Assembly (NCBI RefSeq): GCF_000499205.1
Contig: NZ_AWUK01000038.1
Coordinates: 62,001-126,000, forward strand
From: Paenibacillus sp. MAEPY2
GTDB taxonomy: Bacteria; Bacillota; Bacilli; Paenibacillales; Paenibacillaceae
DNA length: 64,000 bases
Direction of reading: 5' to 3'
Below the pieces are notes generated by a model that ran no database searches, had not been told where the DNA came from, and saw nothing but the letters and a program-made list of their open reading frames with translations. The translations under genes were made by a program, and so were the position numbers. Of this stretch, positions 36,355-45,014 are shown piece after piece. Each line of letters begins with the position of its first letter. Within the stretch, counting starts at the first letter, position 1.

Positions 36355-37435
36355 CTTTAACGAAGCTGTTAACATTAGCAACACGCATGTACTGGAATTG
36401 GTATCCGAGCTGTTTCATCTGGAGGGTTACAACATTCAGCTTATTCCGCCTCATGAGGGTGGGCGGAATGTCGTTTACACCTGTGAGCAAGAGGGACGTG
36501 AATCCCTAATTCTCCGAATTTCATTCTTGCCTGACAGAAACCGCGAAGATTACATTGCCGAACTGGAATATGTCCGATATCTATACGAGCATGGGGCCAG
36601 TGTCTCGAACGTCATCTGTTCGAAAAAGGGGCATCTGCTGGAAGAGATCATTTTTGATGAACATACGTTCTTCATCTGTCTGTTTGTGAAGGCCAAGGGC
36701 AAGATGCTAGCAGAGAACAATTATCAGTACAGGGAAGGCGTTCCAATTACCGAGCACTATTATAATTGCGGTAAAGTCCTGGGGAAAATGCATCAAATAT
36801 CAAAAGGGTATGCTCCCGTCCATCGCCGGCATCATTTTTTTGATAATTACAAGGGTGAATATATCGATAACATGATACCAGAATCATTCTCTCTGCTTAA
36901 GGAGAAGATGGTCGAGCTCCTGAAAACCTTAAAAGGTTTGGATACAAATCAGGAAATATTCGGGATGATTCATTTCGATTATAACGATGGGAATTACTCA
37001 ATCGATTTTGATACCGGTCAAATCACGGTGTATGATTTCGATAATTCATGCTTTGGCTGGTATATGTATGATCTGGCAGATCTATGGACACACGGTGTGG
37101 GCTGGATACAATTTGAACCTGACGCCGGTAAACGCAAAGCGTTAATGGATCATTATTTTGAAACCGCCCTCGCGGGTTATACTTCCGAAACCAAGATCGA
37201 AGATTCGATGATGGAGAAGCTGCCTTTATTTATTCAAGTGACCCTCTTGGAGAATATCCTAGGACAATTTGAGGAAATGCAGCATACTGGCGAAGAACCG
37301 GAGGATGACGACGAACTGTTGTATCTCATTAAATGCCTGGAAGAGGATATACCGTACAAGGGATTTTTCCATGATATTTATTCGAGTGAAGCACCCTTTA
37401 CGTTAATGAGGAACGCTGAAGAGACATACACCTGA
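36350..37435 (+). CDS. Phosphotransferase (APH/HSK-like kinase fold), apparent ATT start
   Basis: A 361-aa cytoplasmic kinase-like protein. The N-lobe has HEGGRNVVYTCEQEG and a Lys/Arg strand (SLILRISF); the C-lobe has the catalytic loop IHFDYNDGNYSID (Asp and Asn) and the metal-binding YDFDNSCFGW. It resembles the aminoglycoside/choline/homoserine kinase family; the substrate is unknown. GGAGGAG is 6 bases before ATT 36350, which starts the conserved part; no ATG, GTG or TTG stands at a useful place. TTG 36293 is the nearest upstream canonical-type start but lies in the preceding ORF. Confidence 0.75.
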   Translation: MNFNEAVNISNTHVLELVSELFHLEGYNIQLIPPHEGGRNVVYTCEQEGRESLILRISFLPDRNREDYIAELEYVRYLYEHGASVSNVICSKKGHLLEEIIFDEHTFFICLFVKAKGKMLAENNYQYREGVPITEHYYNCGKVLGKMHQISKGYAPVHRRHHFFDNYKGEYIDNMIPESFSLLKEKMVELLKTLKGLDTNQEIFGMIHFDYNDGNYSIDFDTGQITVYDFDNSCFGWYMYDLADLWTHGVGWIQFEPDAGKRKALMDHYFETALAGYTSETKIEDSMMEKLPLFIQVTLLENILGQFEEMQHTGEEPEDDDELLYLIKCLEEDIPYKGFFHDIYSSEAPFTLMRNAEETYT

Positions 37436-37464
37436 AACGTGAATAACCCATGACTAAACAAATG

Positions 37465-37496
37465 TGGAGGCAGCCGGCATAGACCGGTTGCCTCCA
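37465..37496. terminator. Bidirectional terminator
   Basis: TGGAGGCAGCCGG / CCGGTTGCCTCCA with one mismatch and a 6-base loop, between the convergent phosphotransferase and AraC genes. Confidence 0.8.
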
Positions 37497-37513
37497 TGTT
37501 TGTCTACGACACG

Positions 37514-38368
37514 CTATTCAAATTTGGAAGGAGGCACGTTGTAAAATTTTTTGAATGCTTTGGAGAAGGTGAAGGGATCGGGATAGCCCAGAAATCCGGC
37601 AATCTGCTGGATCGTATATTTTTTCTCATACAGATAGTCACGTGCCCGGTTCATCTTGATTTGATTGATGTACTGTCCCGGCGTAATACCCAGAATTTTC
37701 TTGAATAAAGAAATAAAATATTTCTCAGAGACACCTGCAATGGCTGCAAGCTCGTTAACTCGGATGACACGATGCAGATTCGCATCCACGTATGGGAATA
37801 CGTTCTGCAGAACCTCCAGACTTCCTTCCGTTTTCCTCGGTTTTCGGCCTTTTAGAAATTCACCATTATACAGACCTTGCCCGTGAAGCTCCAAAATTTT
37901 TGCAATAACCAGAAGCAGAGAAGCCTTCAAGTAGAGCGGACTTCCGGAAGCGCCGCTGTCCTGCTGCTTGAACCTTCGATAGGACGAGGTGAACAGCGTG
38001 GATTCCTCCCGAACCAGGTTGCCTGGTACGATGCCTGGCAGTTGAAATTCGCCTAGAATTCGCTTTTGCTCAACGATGCTGAAATCAAAGTGCATGTATA
38101 TGAATCGGCACAGCTCTCCGGTTGTGGAAGCAATATAGGGCATGTCCGGATAAAAAAACACGACGTCACCCGGGGCCGCCATATGTTCAATCCCATCGAT
38201 GGTAATCTTGACGGAGCCTGCTGTAATGAACCACAGATCATAATCGGAATGTGACTTGTGCTCCATCCAATTGCTGTCGTGAGTTTGTTCCAAATAAGAG
38301 CTCATGCGAAGTGTGATATACTCCGAAAGTTCGTCGATTATACTCATATTCACGGTCCCAGCATGCAT
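37514..38368 (-). CDS. AraC-family regulator (GH4 locus)
   Basis: A 284-aa protein with an N-terminal cupin domain (SHSDYDLWFITAGSVKITID, AAPGDVVFFYPDMPY) and C-terminal double HTH ending IQQIAGFLGYPDPFTFSKAF. The start could also be the in-frame ATG at 38347. It is divergent from the GH4 gene, which lacks a good -35 box but has TATAAT at 38510-38515; this fits an activator-dependent promoter. Confidence 0.88.
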   Translation of the reverse strand: MHAGTVNMSIIDELSEYITLRMSSYLEQTHDSNWMEHKSHSDYDLWFITAGSVKITIDGIEHMAAPGDVVFFYPDMPYIASTTGELCRFIYMHFDFSIVEQKRILGEFQLPGIVPGNLVREESTLFTSSYRRFKQQDSGASGSPLYLKASLLLVIAKILELHGQGLYNGEFLKGRKPRKTEGSLEVLQNVFPYVDANLHRVIRVNELAAIAGVSEKYFISLFKKILGITPGQYINQIKMNRARDYLYEKKYTIQQIAGFLGYPDPFTFSKAFKKFYNVPPSKFE

Positions 38369-38546
38369 ATGATTTCAACTCATTCCTCTCCACTTTGTGA
38401 CATCCTTCGATTTTACACCAATATAATCAAGAGTTTATCTCTTATTAATGATCGTACCATATGACATGTTTTGAAAACTATCACACATTCCGATCTCAGG
38501 CCACTCACCTATAATGAACTTATATCGTTAAGAGGAGGGGTTTGTA

Positions 38547-39953
38547 ATGAATGGTACAAACATACAGCACCCAAAGGTAGTCGTTATTGGAGCGGGCAGC
38601 CTGTTTTTCGGTCGCCAATCCATCTGGCAGATGGTTCACTCACCATACTTGAACCAGGGAACTTTGGCTTTAGTGGATACGGACGAAGAGCGGCTCTCGA
38701 AAATGGTAGCACTGGCAGAGATGGTCGCGCGGGAGAACAACGTATCCTTAAAGATTGAGGGCTCGGTGGACCGAAGACAAGTGCTTCCGGGAGCTGACTT
38801 CGTTGTGCTTAGCTTTGCAGAACAATCAGTCAAATACCGGGGAATGGACTGCCAAGTCTCTCTAAAGTATGGCATTCGCATGTGCTCCGGCGATACAATT
38901 GGCCCGGGTGGGATCTTTCGGGCCATGAGAGAGCTCCCGGTTATTATGGAATGTGCCAGAGACATTGAAGAGCTATGCCCTGATGCCTGGGTGATTAATT
39001 ATATTAACCCGTCTACCGTTCATGGCATCGCGTTACATCGCTATGCACCGAAGCTAAAATCGTTTGCGCTGTGCGATAGTCATCATATGCCGCATAAGAA
39101 AGCCTATTACGCTGTACGAGCCGGCATCATTCAAGAGACAGGTGAGTTCACCCATGAGATCGACCGGAAATTTGATTTCCGTATCGCTGGCGTCAATCAT
39201 TTCACTTGGCTGCTCAAAGCGGATTACGAAGGGGAAAATGTGATGCCCCTAATCGCGGAAGCCATGCGCAAAATGGCTGGTGATGAGAACAACGGCGGTG
39301 ATCGCGGTGCAAAAGCTATTTTTAACGATGCCATTACCTATGAACTGTATGACATTTTCGGAATCATTCCCACTTGTACGGCGCATACGAAGGAATACGT
39401 TCGGTATTGGCAAGGTCTCGGCAAGACTACAGACCCGATCCCGCCACTATCCATCTGGGAGACAGAAGACAGGTACCAGCGTCACGACGAAATGTGGCGT
39501 CAAGTGGATGACTTTCTTGACGGAATTGTCCCGATTGCTGATTACATGCGCACCTTTGGCCCGGATCATGCGACTGATATCATAGAGAACATGGTAGGGA
39601 ATTTGGGGAAGAAGTTTTTCATCAATACGCTGAATCAAGGTGCCGTAACCAATATGAATTCCGATTCGTTCCTGGAGCTGCTGTGCGACGTGGACATGGA
39701 TGGAGTGAAGCCAATTCATGTAGGCGAGATGCCGCGCGGAATAAGAGGTATGCAAGAACTTGTATTGGATACGCATGAGCTTACGGTCGAAGCTGTTATG
39801 GAACAGAGCTACGAGAAGCTGAGAAGGGCGATGCTCACCGATCCGCTTGTGAATTCCATCAGTGACGCGGACAAGATCATTCATGAATTGTTGGAACTGG
39901 AGCGTGATATGATTCCAGACGTCTGGTACAAGGACAGACTGCAGTATAGCTAA
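38547..39953 (+). CDS. Family 4 glycoside hydrolase, NAD-dependent
   Basis: A 468-aa cytoplasmic enzyme. The Rossmann fold starts VVVIGAGSLFFGRQ; the family motifs GDTIGPGGIFRAMRELPV, NYINPST and GVNHFTWLL are clear. GH4 enzymes hydrolyse alpha- or beta-glycosides by an NAD-dependent oxidation-elimination route with Mn2+. At the metal-binding cysteine the sequence is CDSHH, unlike the CHxV, CDMP or CNVP signatures I know for characterised groups, so the substrate cannot be assigned (alpha-galacturonide or glucuronide relatives are the nearest guess). AGAGGAGG precedes the ATG. It is divergent from an AraC regulator. Confidence 0.88.
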   Translation: MNGTNIQHPKVVVIGAGSLFFGRQSIWQMVHSPYLNQGTLALVDTDEERLSKMVALAEMVARENNVSLKIEGSVDRRQVLPGADFVVLSFAEQSVKYRGMDCQVSLKYGIRMCSGDTIGPGGIFRAMRELPVIMECARDIEELCPDAWVINYINPSTVHGIALHRYAPKLKSFALCDSHHMPHKKAYYAVRAGIIQETGEFTHEIDRKFDFRIAGVNHFTWLLKADYEGENVMPLIAEAMRKMAGDENNGGDRGAKAIFNDAITYELYDIFGIIPTCTAHTKEYVRYWQGLGKTTDPIPPLSIWETEDRYQRHDEMWRQVDDFLDGIVPIADYMRTFGPDHATDIIENMVGNLGKKFFINTLNQGAVTNMNSDSFLELLCDVDMDGVKPIHVGEMPRGIRGMQELVLDTHELTVEAVMEQSYEKLRRAMLTDPLVNSISDADKIIHELLELERDMIPDVWYKDRLQYS

Positions 39954-39970
39954 GGAATAGGTAACGATCC

Positions 39971-40012
39971 AAAGACCACGTTGTTTCCTTGCCAAAGGGT
40001 AACGTGGTCTTT
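39971..40012. terminator. Hairpin between convergent genes
   Basis: AAAGACCACGTT ... AACGTGGTCTTT, a 12-bp perfect stem with 18-base loop, serving the GH4 gene and the convergent MocR gene. Confidence 0.8.
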
Positions 40013-40117
40013 GATTTTATTAAGAAGTCCTTAGTCCACACCTTTGCTGGCAAAATATGCGTTCGGTGTGTACATTAGCTAATGTTCAGTTTAGAGAGAC
40101 GAGAGAGGCGAGGCGCC

Positions 40118-41596
40118 TCACAATGGAGCTGTGACAGCATGTTTTAATTTGGATACGCCATCCTGCAACTGAGCTTCTGACAAATGTGCAAATGATAAAT
40201 ATATACCATACTTTGTACCGTCAGGCGTTGAACTGCTGACTTCCGAATATACAACCCCTTCTGATCTGGCTGATGCGCGAAAGACTTCATAAGTGGACGC
40301 ATCACCTCGCCACCAGCCAAACACGTGAAGACCCGCTTCATTTTCCACCCAATCAAACCATGTCGAGAGCTTTTGGTTCAAAAGTGTGAGTAAAAGATGA
40401 AATTTGCGACTGTATAGACGATTCATTCTGCGCAGATGACGCTCATATTGACCGCTTGTCATGAATTCAGCTAATGCCCGTTGCTCGATCAGATTGACAG
40501 GTCTTGGCTCGTATAATGCTTGTGCCTTTCTAAAGGTGTCTGCCAAGGTCGGAGGAAGGACCACATAACCAAGTCGCACTTCAAGAGGTAAGGTTTTCGT
40601 GAAGCTGCCAAGGTAGATTACACGCCCCCCTTTATCGAGTGTTTTCAGAGGTTCAACATGCATCCCGCGATAACGGAATTCACTATCATAATCATCCTCG
40701 ACAATCATAGCATCATGACGATGTGCCCAGTCCAGCAAGGTTTGTCTGCGTTCCAGACTAAGCATTTCGCCAGTAGGAAATTGTCTTGAGGGCGTCACAA
40801 ACAACATACGCGCTTCCCAGTTTTGGGGTACAAGTCCCTGACCATCGAGATTGGCTTCAATCAACTTTGCGCCCGCAGCCGTAATCGCTTGAGAAATCCC
40901 GACATAACAAGGACTTTCCGTTACCACATGATCCCCGGGATCTGCAAGTAATTGAGTGAGTAGAGCTATAGCTTGCATAGAGCCTGCAGTCACTGCGATA
41001 TGACCTGCATCGACTTGAATGCCCCGCATCCTTCGAAGGTAGGCAGCAATCGCTTCTCTCAATTTCGGCTCCCCTGTTGAACTAACAAAAGCAGAGGTTG
41101 TATTCATGTGATGCTCACGATGCCGTATCTCAGCATACAGTCGATTGTTCCATTCATCATAAGGGAATTTGGATAAATCAGGCTGATATTTGCTGAAATC
41201 TATAACTGCGTCGCTCTCTATTGTGGTATCAATTGTTTGAGCATTTCTTTGAGTCGTCTGCTGTTCAAACTGCTGAATACGATTTCCCCAGGCGGATAAG
41301 TGATGGGTACAAGCTTTTTCTGTGGAAGAATCCTTGCTCAAATCCAACTGATAAGCAACAAAGGTTCCTCTTCCATGCTCTGAATGAAGGTAACCTTGAG
41401 CAGTCAACGTATCATATACCTGATTCGCTGTTCCTCGGGAAATGTGATACGTCGCAGCTAATTCTCTTGTAGAGGGTAACTTCTCGCCATATGCGAGATT
41501 ACCTTCATGAATAGCATCACGAATCGCATGATAAAGAGCCTTCATCTTGGTATATGGTCGGTTCAAATATGAACTGTAAGCTACATGAAATTGCAT
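40118..41596 (-). CDS. MocR/PdxR-type regulator (GntR HTH plus aminotransferase domain)
   Basis: A 492-aa protein. Residues 1-75 form a GntR winged helix (LPSTRELAATYHISRGTANQV). The rest is a fold-type I aminotransferase-like domain that binds pyridoxal phosphate; the lysine is in LGSFTKTLPLEVRLGYV, and VEDDYDSEFRYRG holds the cofactor aspartate. It is divergent from pdxS, so by position it is a PdxR that senses PLP and controls PLP synthesis. AGGAGG precedes the ATG. Confidence 0.9.
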   Translation of the reverse strand: MQFHVAYSSYLNRPYTKMKALYHAIRDAIHEGNLAYGEKLPSTRELAATYHISRGTANQVYDTLTAQGYLHSEHGRGTFVAYQLDLSKDSSTEKACTHHLSAWGNRIQQFEQQTTQRNAQTIDTTIESDAVIDFSKYQPDLSKFPYDEWNNRLYAEIRHREHHMNTTSAFVSSTGEPKLREAIAAYLRRMRGIQVDAGHIAVTAGSMQAIALLTQLLADPGDHVVTESPCYVGISQAITAAGAKLIEANLDGQGLVPQNWEARMLFVTPSRQFPTGEMLSLERRQTLLDWAHRHDAMIVEDDYDSEFRYRGMHVEPLKTLDKGGRVIYLGSFTKTLPLEVRLGYVVLPPTLADTFRKAQALYEPRPVNLIEQRALAEFMTSGQYERHLRRMNRLYSRKFHLLLTLLNQKLSTWFDWVENEAGLHVFGWWRGDASTYEVFRASARSEGVVYSEVSSSTPDGTKYGIYLSFAHLSEAQLQDGVSKLKHAVTAPL

Positions 41597-41728
41597 AGGT
41601 CCTCCTATGGTCGTTTGAAGTGGTACAATAAAAACCGAAAATATTGGATCTTTTTAGTTGTCCATTCTCATTTTATACTAAATTATAGATTGAAGTGAAA
41701 CAAAAAAGTAATTAGGAGGAATACAAAT

Positions 41729-42610
41729 ATGCAAACAGGTACAGATCGTGTAAAAAGAGGAATGGCTGAGATGCAAAAAGGCGGCGTCATCATGGACGTC
41801 ATGAATGCAGAACAAGCTAAAATTGCTGAAGCATCAGGAGCAACAGCTGTTATGGCTCTTGAGCGGGTACCCTCTGATATTCGCGCAGCCGGCGGTGTAG
41901 CTCGCATGGCAGATCCAACCATCGTTGAAGAGGTTATGAAGGTTGTGTCTATTCCGGTTATGGCCAAGGCTCGTATCGGTCATTACGTAGAAGCCAAAGT
42001 GCTTGAATCTCTAGGGGTAGACTATCTTGACGAAAGTGAAGTTCTGACGCCTGCAGACGAAGTGTTCCATATTGATAAGCATGAGTTCACTGTACCATTT
42101 GTATGTGGAGCCAAAGATTTGGGAGAGGCTATTCGTCGTATTGGCGAAGGTGCTTCGATGATTCGTACAAAAGGCGAGCCTGGAACGGGCAACATTGTTG
42201 AGGCCGTTCGTCATATGCGTCTGATTAACAGCCAAATCCGCAAAGTGCAAAACATGTCTAAGGATGAGCTATACGCTGAAGCCAAAAACCTGGGCGTGGC
42301 TTATGAACTACTGCGCGAAGTTCATGAAAATGGAAAGCTTCCTGTCGTTAACTTTGCAGCAGGCGGTGTAGCTACTCCGGCAGACGCAGCACTAATGATG
42401 CATTTGGGAGCAGACGGTGTGTTTGTAGGATCCGGTATTTTCAAATCAGATAACCCTGAGAAATTCGCTCGTGCAATCGTTGAAGCTACAACCCATTATA
42501 CGGATTACAAACTGATTGCCGAAGTATCCAAAAACTTGGGCGCTCCTATGAAAGGGATTGAAATTTCCAAATTAGCTCCAGAAGAGCGTATGTCCAACCG
42601 TGGTTGGTAA
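41729..42610 (+). CDS. pdxS: Pyridoxal 5'-phosphate synthase subunit PdxS
   Basis: A 293-aa (beta/alpha)8 enzyme that makes PLP from ribose 5-phosphate, glyceraldehyde 3-phosphate and ammonia supplied by the glutaminase PdxT. Asp23 (IMDVMNAEQA), Lys80 (PVMAKARIGH) and the lysine in IRTKGEPGTGN near 148 are the catalytic residues, and the length is normal. ATTAGGAGG precedes the ATG. No pdxT follows: after the stop there is a terminator and then a broken copy of an unrelated locus. A glutaminase must come from elsewhere. Confidence 0.96.
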   Translation: MQTGTDRVKRGMAEMQKGGVIMDVMNAEQAKIAEASGATAVMALERVPSDIRAAGGVARMADPTIVEEVMKVVSIPVMAKARIGHYVEAKVLESLGVDYLDESEVLTPADEVFHIDKHEFTVPFVCGAKDLGEAIRRIGEGASMIRTKGEPGTGNIVEAVRHMRLINSQIRKVQNMSKDELYAEAKNLGVAYELLREVHENGKLPVVNFAAGGVATPADAALMMHLGADGVFVGSGIFKSDNPEKFARAIVEATTHYTDYKLIAEVSKNLGAPMKGIEISKLAPEERMSNRGW

Positions 42611-42705
42611 GAGTGAACAGAACAGCGGTTTTAAAGCAGTGTTATGATTCTGCACAGCGCTGTAAATGAGCATTGAGCTTAAATAGAGTATAAATAGATA
42701 TTAGA

Positions 42706-42740
42706 CAAAGCCGATCAGTGGAGCAAATTGATCGGCTTTG
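42706..42740 (+). terminator. Intrinsic terminator after pdxS
   Basis: CAAAGCCGATCA / TGATCGGCTTTG, a perfect 12-bp stem, followed by TTGTTATTTTT. Confidence 0.88.
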
Positions 42741-42783
42741 TTGTTATTTTTGACAATAATGAATTGAAAAGGGAGAGGTTTAA

Positions 42784-43107
42784 GTTGATATAGCGCATGA
42801 TGATATTAATCCGTTCAACTTTTTTCATTGGGCCCCCTAAACAGTATCATATTTTGACATGATTTAAGGTTATTATAAACCCATCAAGTGGACAATTAAA
42901 TTTTCCTATGTCTTTTATGAAAATGGTCTTGATCTCAATGTCATGTATACGGTTGATGACCCGAAGAAGCGGGCCGTTGGTTTTAAGCTTTCTGAGGGGA
43001 TGGAGGTACCAAAGGAGTTAGAAGGGAAGTTTAAGTTTGCCAGACAGAAATCTAAATTAGCTGGAACCATTCGGGGCTCGTTTTTTGTAATTAAAGGAGC
43101 GTATTAA
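42784..43107 (+). pseudogene. Broken duplicate of the WYL / GyrI-like / 154-aa locus
   Basis: Bases 42784-42890 match 28458-28565, the first 15 codons of the minus-strand WYL regulator plus its promoter region. Bases 42884-43107 match 29346-29571, the last codons of the 154-aa protein gene. The join in the copy is at TCAAGTG, which occurs in the intact locus at 28559-28565 and 29346-29352, so 787 bases including all of the GyrI-like gene were lost. The tail is an open frame without a start (IKFSYVFYENGLDLNVMYT onward) ending at TAA 43105-43107. By eye about 22 of 213 bases and 7 of 71 residues differ from the intact copy. Confidence 0.88.
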
Positions 43108-43140
43108 AGTAAACAAAAATGTATGAGAAGGGGTATACCT

Positions 43141-43536
43141 ATGAGGACATTAGGGTCAATGAATGTTGATGTTATAACGTTGTTTGTGGAGGACTTGCCT
43201 AAGGTGAGGGCATTCTATCAAGACGTATTCGGAATGTCCGCTGTATATGAAGACAATGTTTCTGCCGTATACAACTTCGGAAATATGAGTATTAATCTCC
43301 TGAATATCTCCGAAGCACACGGTCTGATCCATCCTGGAACAGTCGCAAGTCGAGAATCCGGATCTCGTTTCCAGTTTACCATCCGAGTGGAAGATGTGGA
43401 TGCAGTGTGTAACGAATTGAAATCACATGGCGTTGCTCTGCTTAACGGTCCGGTGGATCGGCCTTGGGGAGTACGTACGGCCGCCTTCACAGATCCGGCA
43501 GGACATGTCTGGGAGATTGCGCAGCAATTAACATAG
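43141..43536 (+). CDS. VOC-superfamily (glyoxalase/bleomycin resistance) protein
   Basis: A 131-aa protein with two beta-alpha-beta-beta-beta modules (VDVITLFVEDLPKVRAFYQ; FTIRVEDVDAVCNELK) and the C-terminal DPAGHVWEIAQ with the metal-binding Glu. It could be a lyase, dioxygenase or drug-binding protein. GAAGGGG is 8 bases before ATG 43141; the earlier in-frame ATG 43123 lacks a site. It directly follows the broken duplicate and is followed by a terminator. Confidence 0.85.
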   Translation: MRTLGSMNVDVITLFVEDLPKVRAFYQDVFGMSAVYEDNVSAVYNFGNMSINLLNISEAHGLIHPGTVASRESGSRFQFTIRVEDVDAVCNELKSHGVALLNGPVDRPWGVRTAAFTDPAGHVWEIAQQLT

Positions 43537-43630
43537 AGATAATGTATGGACATTAACTTATATTCATAGCTGATCAGATGATGTGTCTAATGTTGATCAA
43601 CACGAGATAAGTCGACAAGAGTATACACTC

Positions 43631-43659
43631 AAAAAAGCCGCATTGTTGCGGCTTTTTTT
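43631..43659 (+). terminator. Intrinsic terminator after the VOC gene
   Basis: AAAAAAGCCGCA / TGCGGCTTTTTTT with a 4-base loop. Confidence 0.88.
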
Positions 43660-43723
43660 GAGTTTTAACGCTATATGTCCTTGTCCAAACCGTACAGACA
43701 AACACAGAAGTGCATTCATCAGA

Positions 43724-43774
43724 GTAGTGTAATTAAAACACTACCTTGACAGACACAGTAGTGTATCGTATGAT
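43724..43774 (+). promoter_or_regulatory. PadR promoter and operator
   Basis: GTAGTGT (43724-43730) and ACACTAC (43738-43744) form a perfect dyad with a 7-base centre. It is followed at once by a sigma-A promoter: TTGACA at 43746-43751, 17 bases, TATGAT at 43769-43774. A third half-site GTAGTGT (43758-43764) lies inside the spacer. Repressor bound here would block the operon; TTGACA and the half-site spacing make autoregulation by PadR very likely. Confidence 0.8.
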
Positions 43775-43794
43775 GCAGATGTGGAGGTGCTTAC

Positions 43795-44124
43795 ATGAGC
43801 GATAACAAAATCACATCCGACTTGCTGCGCGGCCATACCGACACAATGATTTTACGACTTTTATCCGAAGCTGACCGGTACGGCTATGAAATTGTCAAGC
43901 TGATTGGCCAGCGCTCGGGTGGAGAGTATGAATTAAAAGAAGCCACGATGTACTCCAGCGTACGTCGGCTTGAGGCCGACGGTGATATCGAGTGGTATTG
44001 GGGCGATGAATCTCAGGGCGGACGGCGTAAATATTTTAGGATTACCGAAAAGGGCAAAATGACTTATGCCCGCAACAAAAGCAACTGGGAGTATGCAAAG
44101 CGTGTGCTTGAAAATTTATTATAA
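43795..44124 (+). CDS. PadR-family transcriptional regulator
   Basis: A 109-aa protein: the PadR winged helix (LLRGHTDTMILRLLSEADRYGYEIV; here given as LLRGHTDTMILRLL then YGYEIVKLI), the wing GGRRKYFRITEKG and a C-terminal dimerisation helix. PadR proteins usually repress drug-exporter genes and respond to phenolic or drug ligands. It is the first of four genes in one operon with a pentapeptide-repeat protein and an ABC exporter. GGAGGTGC precedes the ATG. Confidence 0.92.
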   Translation: MSDNKITSDLLRGHTDTMILRLLSEADRYGYEIVKLIGQRSGGEYELKEATMYSSVRRLEADGDIEWYWGDESQGGRRKYFRITEKGKMTYARNKSNWEYAKRVLENLL

Positions 44125-44138
44125 GGAGAGTTGATGTG

Positions 44139-45002
44139 ATGAATGACAAATTGAACAACTATTTGAACGGCGTGTTCGCGCCGTACGATGGGGTAAAAAG
44201 TGTCACCGAATTAAAGGCTGACCTGCTTTCCGATCTGCAGGAGCGGTTCCATGAACTTAAAGCCGAGGGCAAGGACGATGAAACCGCGTTTGAGATGACC
44301 ATTGAAAGCATCGGCGACATTGAGCAAACGGTACAAGAGGTGGCTAACCTTTCCCGATCGCTGGAACGACAGGTGGTAACCAATTTAAGCGCGAGCAACC
44401 TGGTGAAGAGTGACTTTGCGGGCGTCATCGCGCATAAAGGGAAATTTGAAGCGAGTGCGTTACAGGGCTCTGACTTTACGGGTGCTGACTTGACTGGTAG
44501 CACATTTGCGAGCAGTGATGTCCGTGAAGCTATTTTTGACCAGGCCAATCTGACGGATTGCAACTTTTCCACCCTTGACCTATCGCATGCGAGCTTCCAT
44601 AAGTCCATACTTGTACGAACTAATATCAGCAAATCGGGGCTAGACGGAGCAAAATTCAAAGATGTAAAACTGACTGACGTTAAACTGACCATGAACGACC
44701 TCAGAAAAACCATCTTTGAAAACTGTATCTTTGATGGCGTGGAGTTCAAATCTTCCGATCTGGGAGGGGTGTGTTTTGACGGGCAAACCTTCATCGGCGT
44801 CAAGTTTGACAAATCGGCGCTAAACAACGTTACGTTTAAGGACGCGACCCTCAAAAATGTGTCTTTCCCTGTGTCCGTCCTCTCCAAGAAGTATTACCGT
44901 GCCATCAAAACCATCAGCTTTGATGGCGCAATGATGGATAAACTGACCTATGCCGCTCTTAAAGGCATGAATGCCGATTTGTCAAAGGTAACCGTTATTT
45001 AA
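44139..45002 (+). CDS. HAAS-domain and pentapeptide-repeat protein
   Basis: A 287-aa cytoplasmic protein. The N-terminal about 75 residues form a HAAS/permease-prefix-like helical domain (ELKADLLSDLQERFHELKA, ETAFEMTIESIGDIEQTV), usual in genes following PadR. Then follow about 190 residues of pentapeptide-type repeats (ASALQGSDFTGADLTGSTFA, FDGVEFKSSDLGG) expected to fold as a right-handed quadrilateral helix, such as Qnr/MfpA-like proteins, which mimic DNA and protect gyrase. ATG 44139 has AAGGAGAG at 8 bases. The link of PadR, HAAS/pentapeptide and ABC exporter suggests a drug-response set; gyrase protection is not shown. Confidence 0.85.
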   Translation: MNDKLNNYLNGVFAPYDGVKSVTELKADLLSDLQERFHELKAEGKDDETAFEMTIESIGDIEQTVQEVANLSRSLERQVVTNLSASNLVKSDFAGVIAHKGKFEASALQGSDFTGADLTGSTFASSDVREAIFDQANLTDCNFSTLDLSHASFHKSILVRTNISKSGLDGAKFKDVKLTDVKLTMNDLRKTIFENCIFDGVEFKSSDLGGVCFDGQTFIGVKFDKSALNNVTFKDATLKNVSFPVSVLSKKYYRAIKTISFDGAMMDKLTYAALKGMNADLSKVTVI

Positions 45003-45014
45003 GGAGGGGAAAAT

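Noticed and set aside
36246..36509. Frame reading RFTEGYLRKRDSFCGHC with a zinc-ribbon look, and a CTT-TAG sequence like the prfB frameshift site
   Set aside because: The frame continues as nonsense inside the phosphotransferase, and there is no Shine-Dalgarno-like stimulator at the prfB spacing; the other frame ends exactly at the next start.
41640..41700. Sigma-A promoter for pdxS (TTGTCC, 17 bases, AATTAT)
   Set aside because: The -10 match is poor and other readings are possible; not strong enough to list.
44159..44887. 242-codon open frame on the minus strand inside the pentapeptide gene
   Set aside because: A shadow of the repeat-rich coding sequence; no start context.
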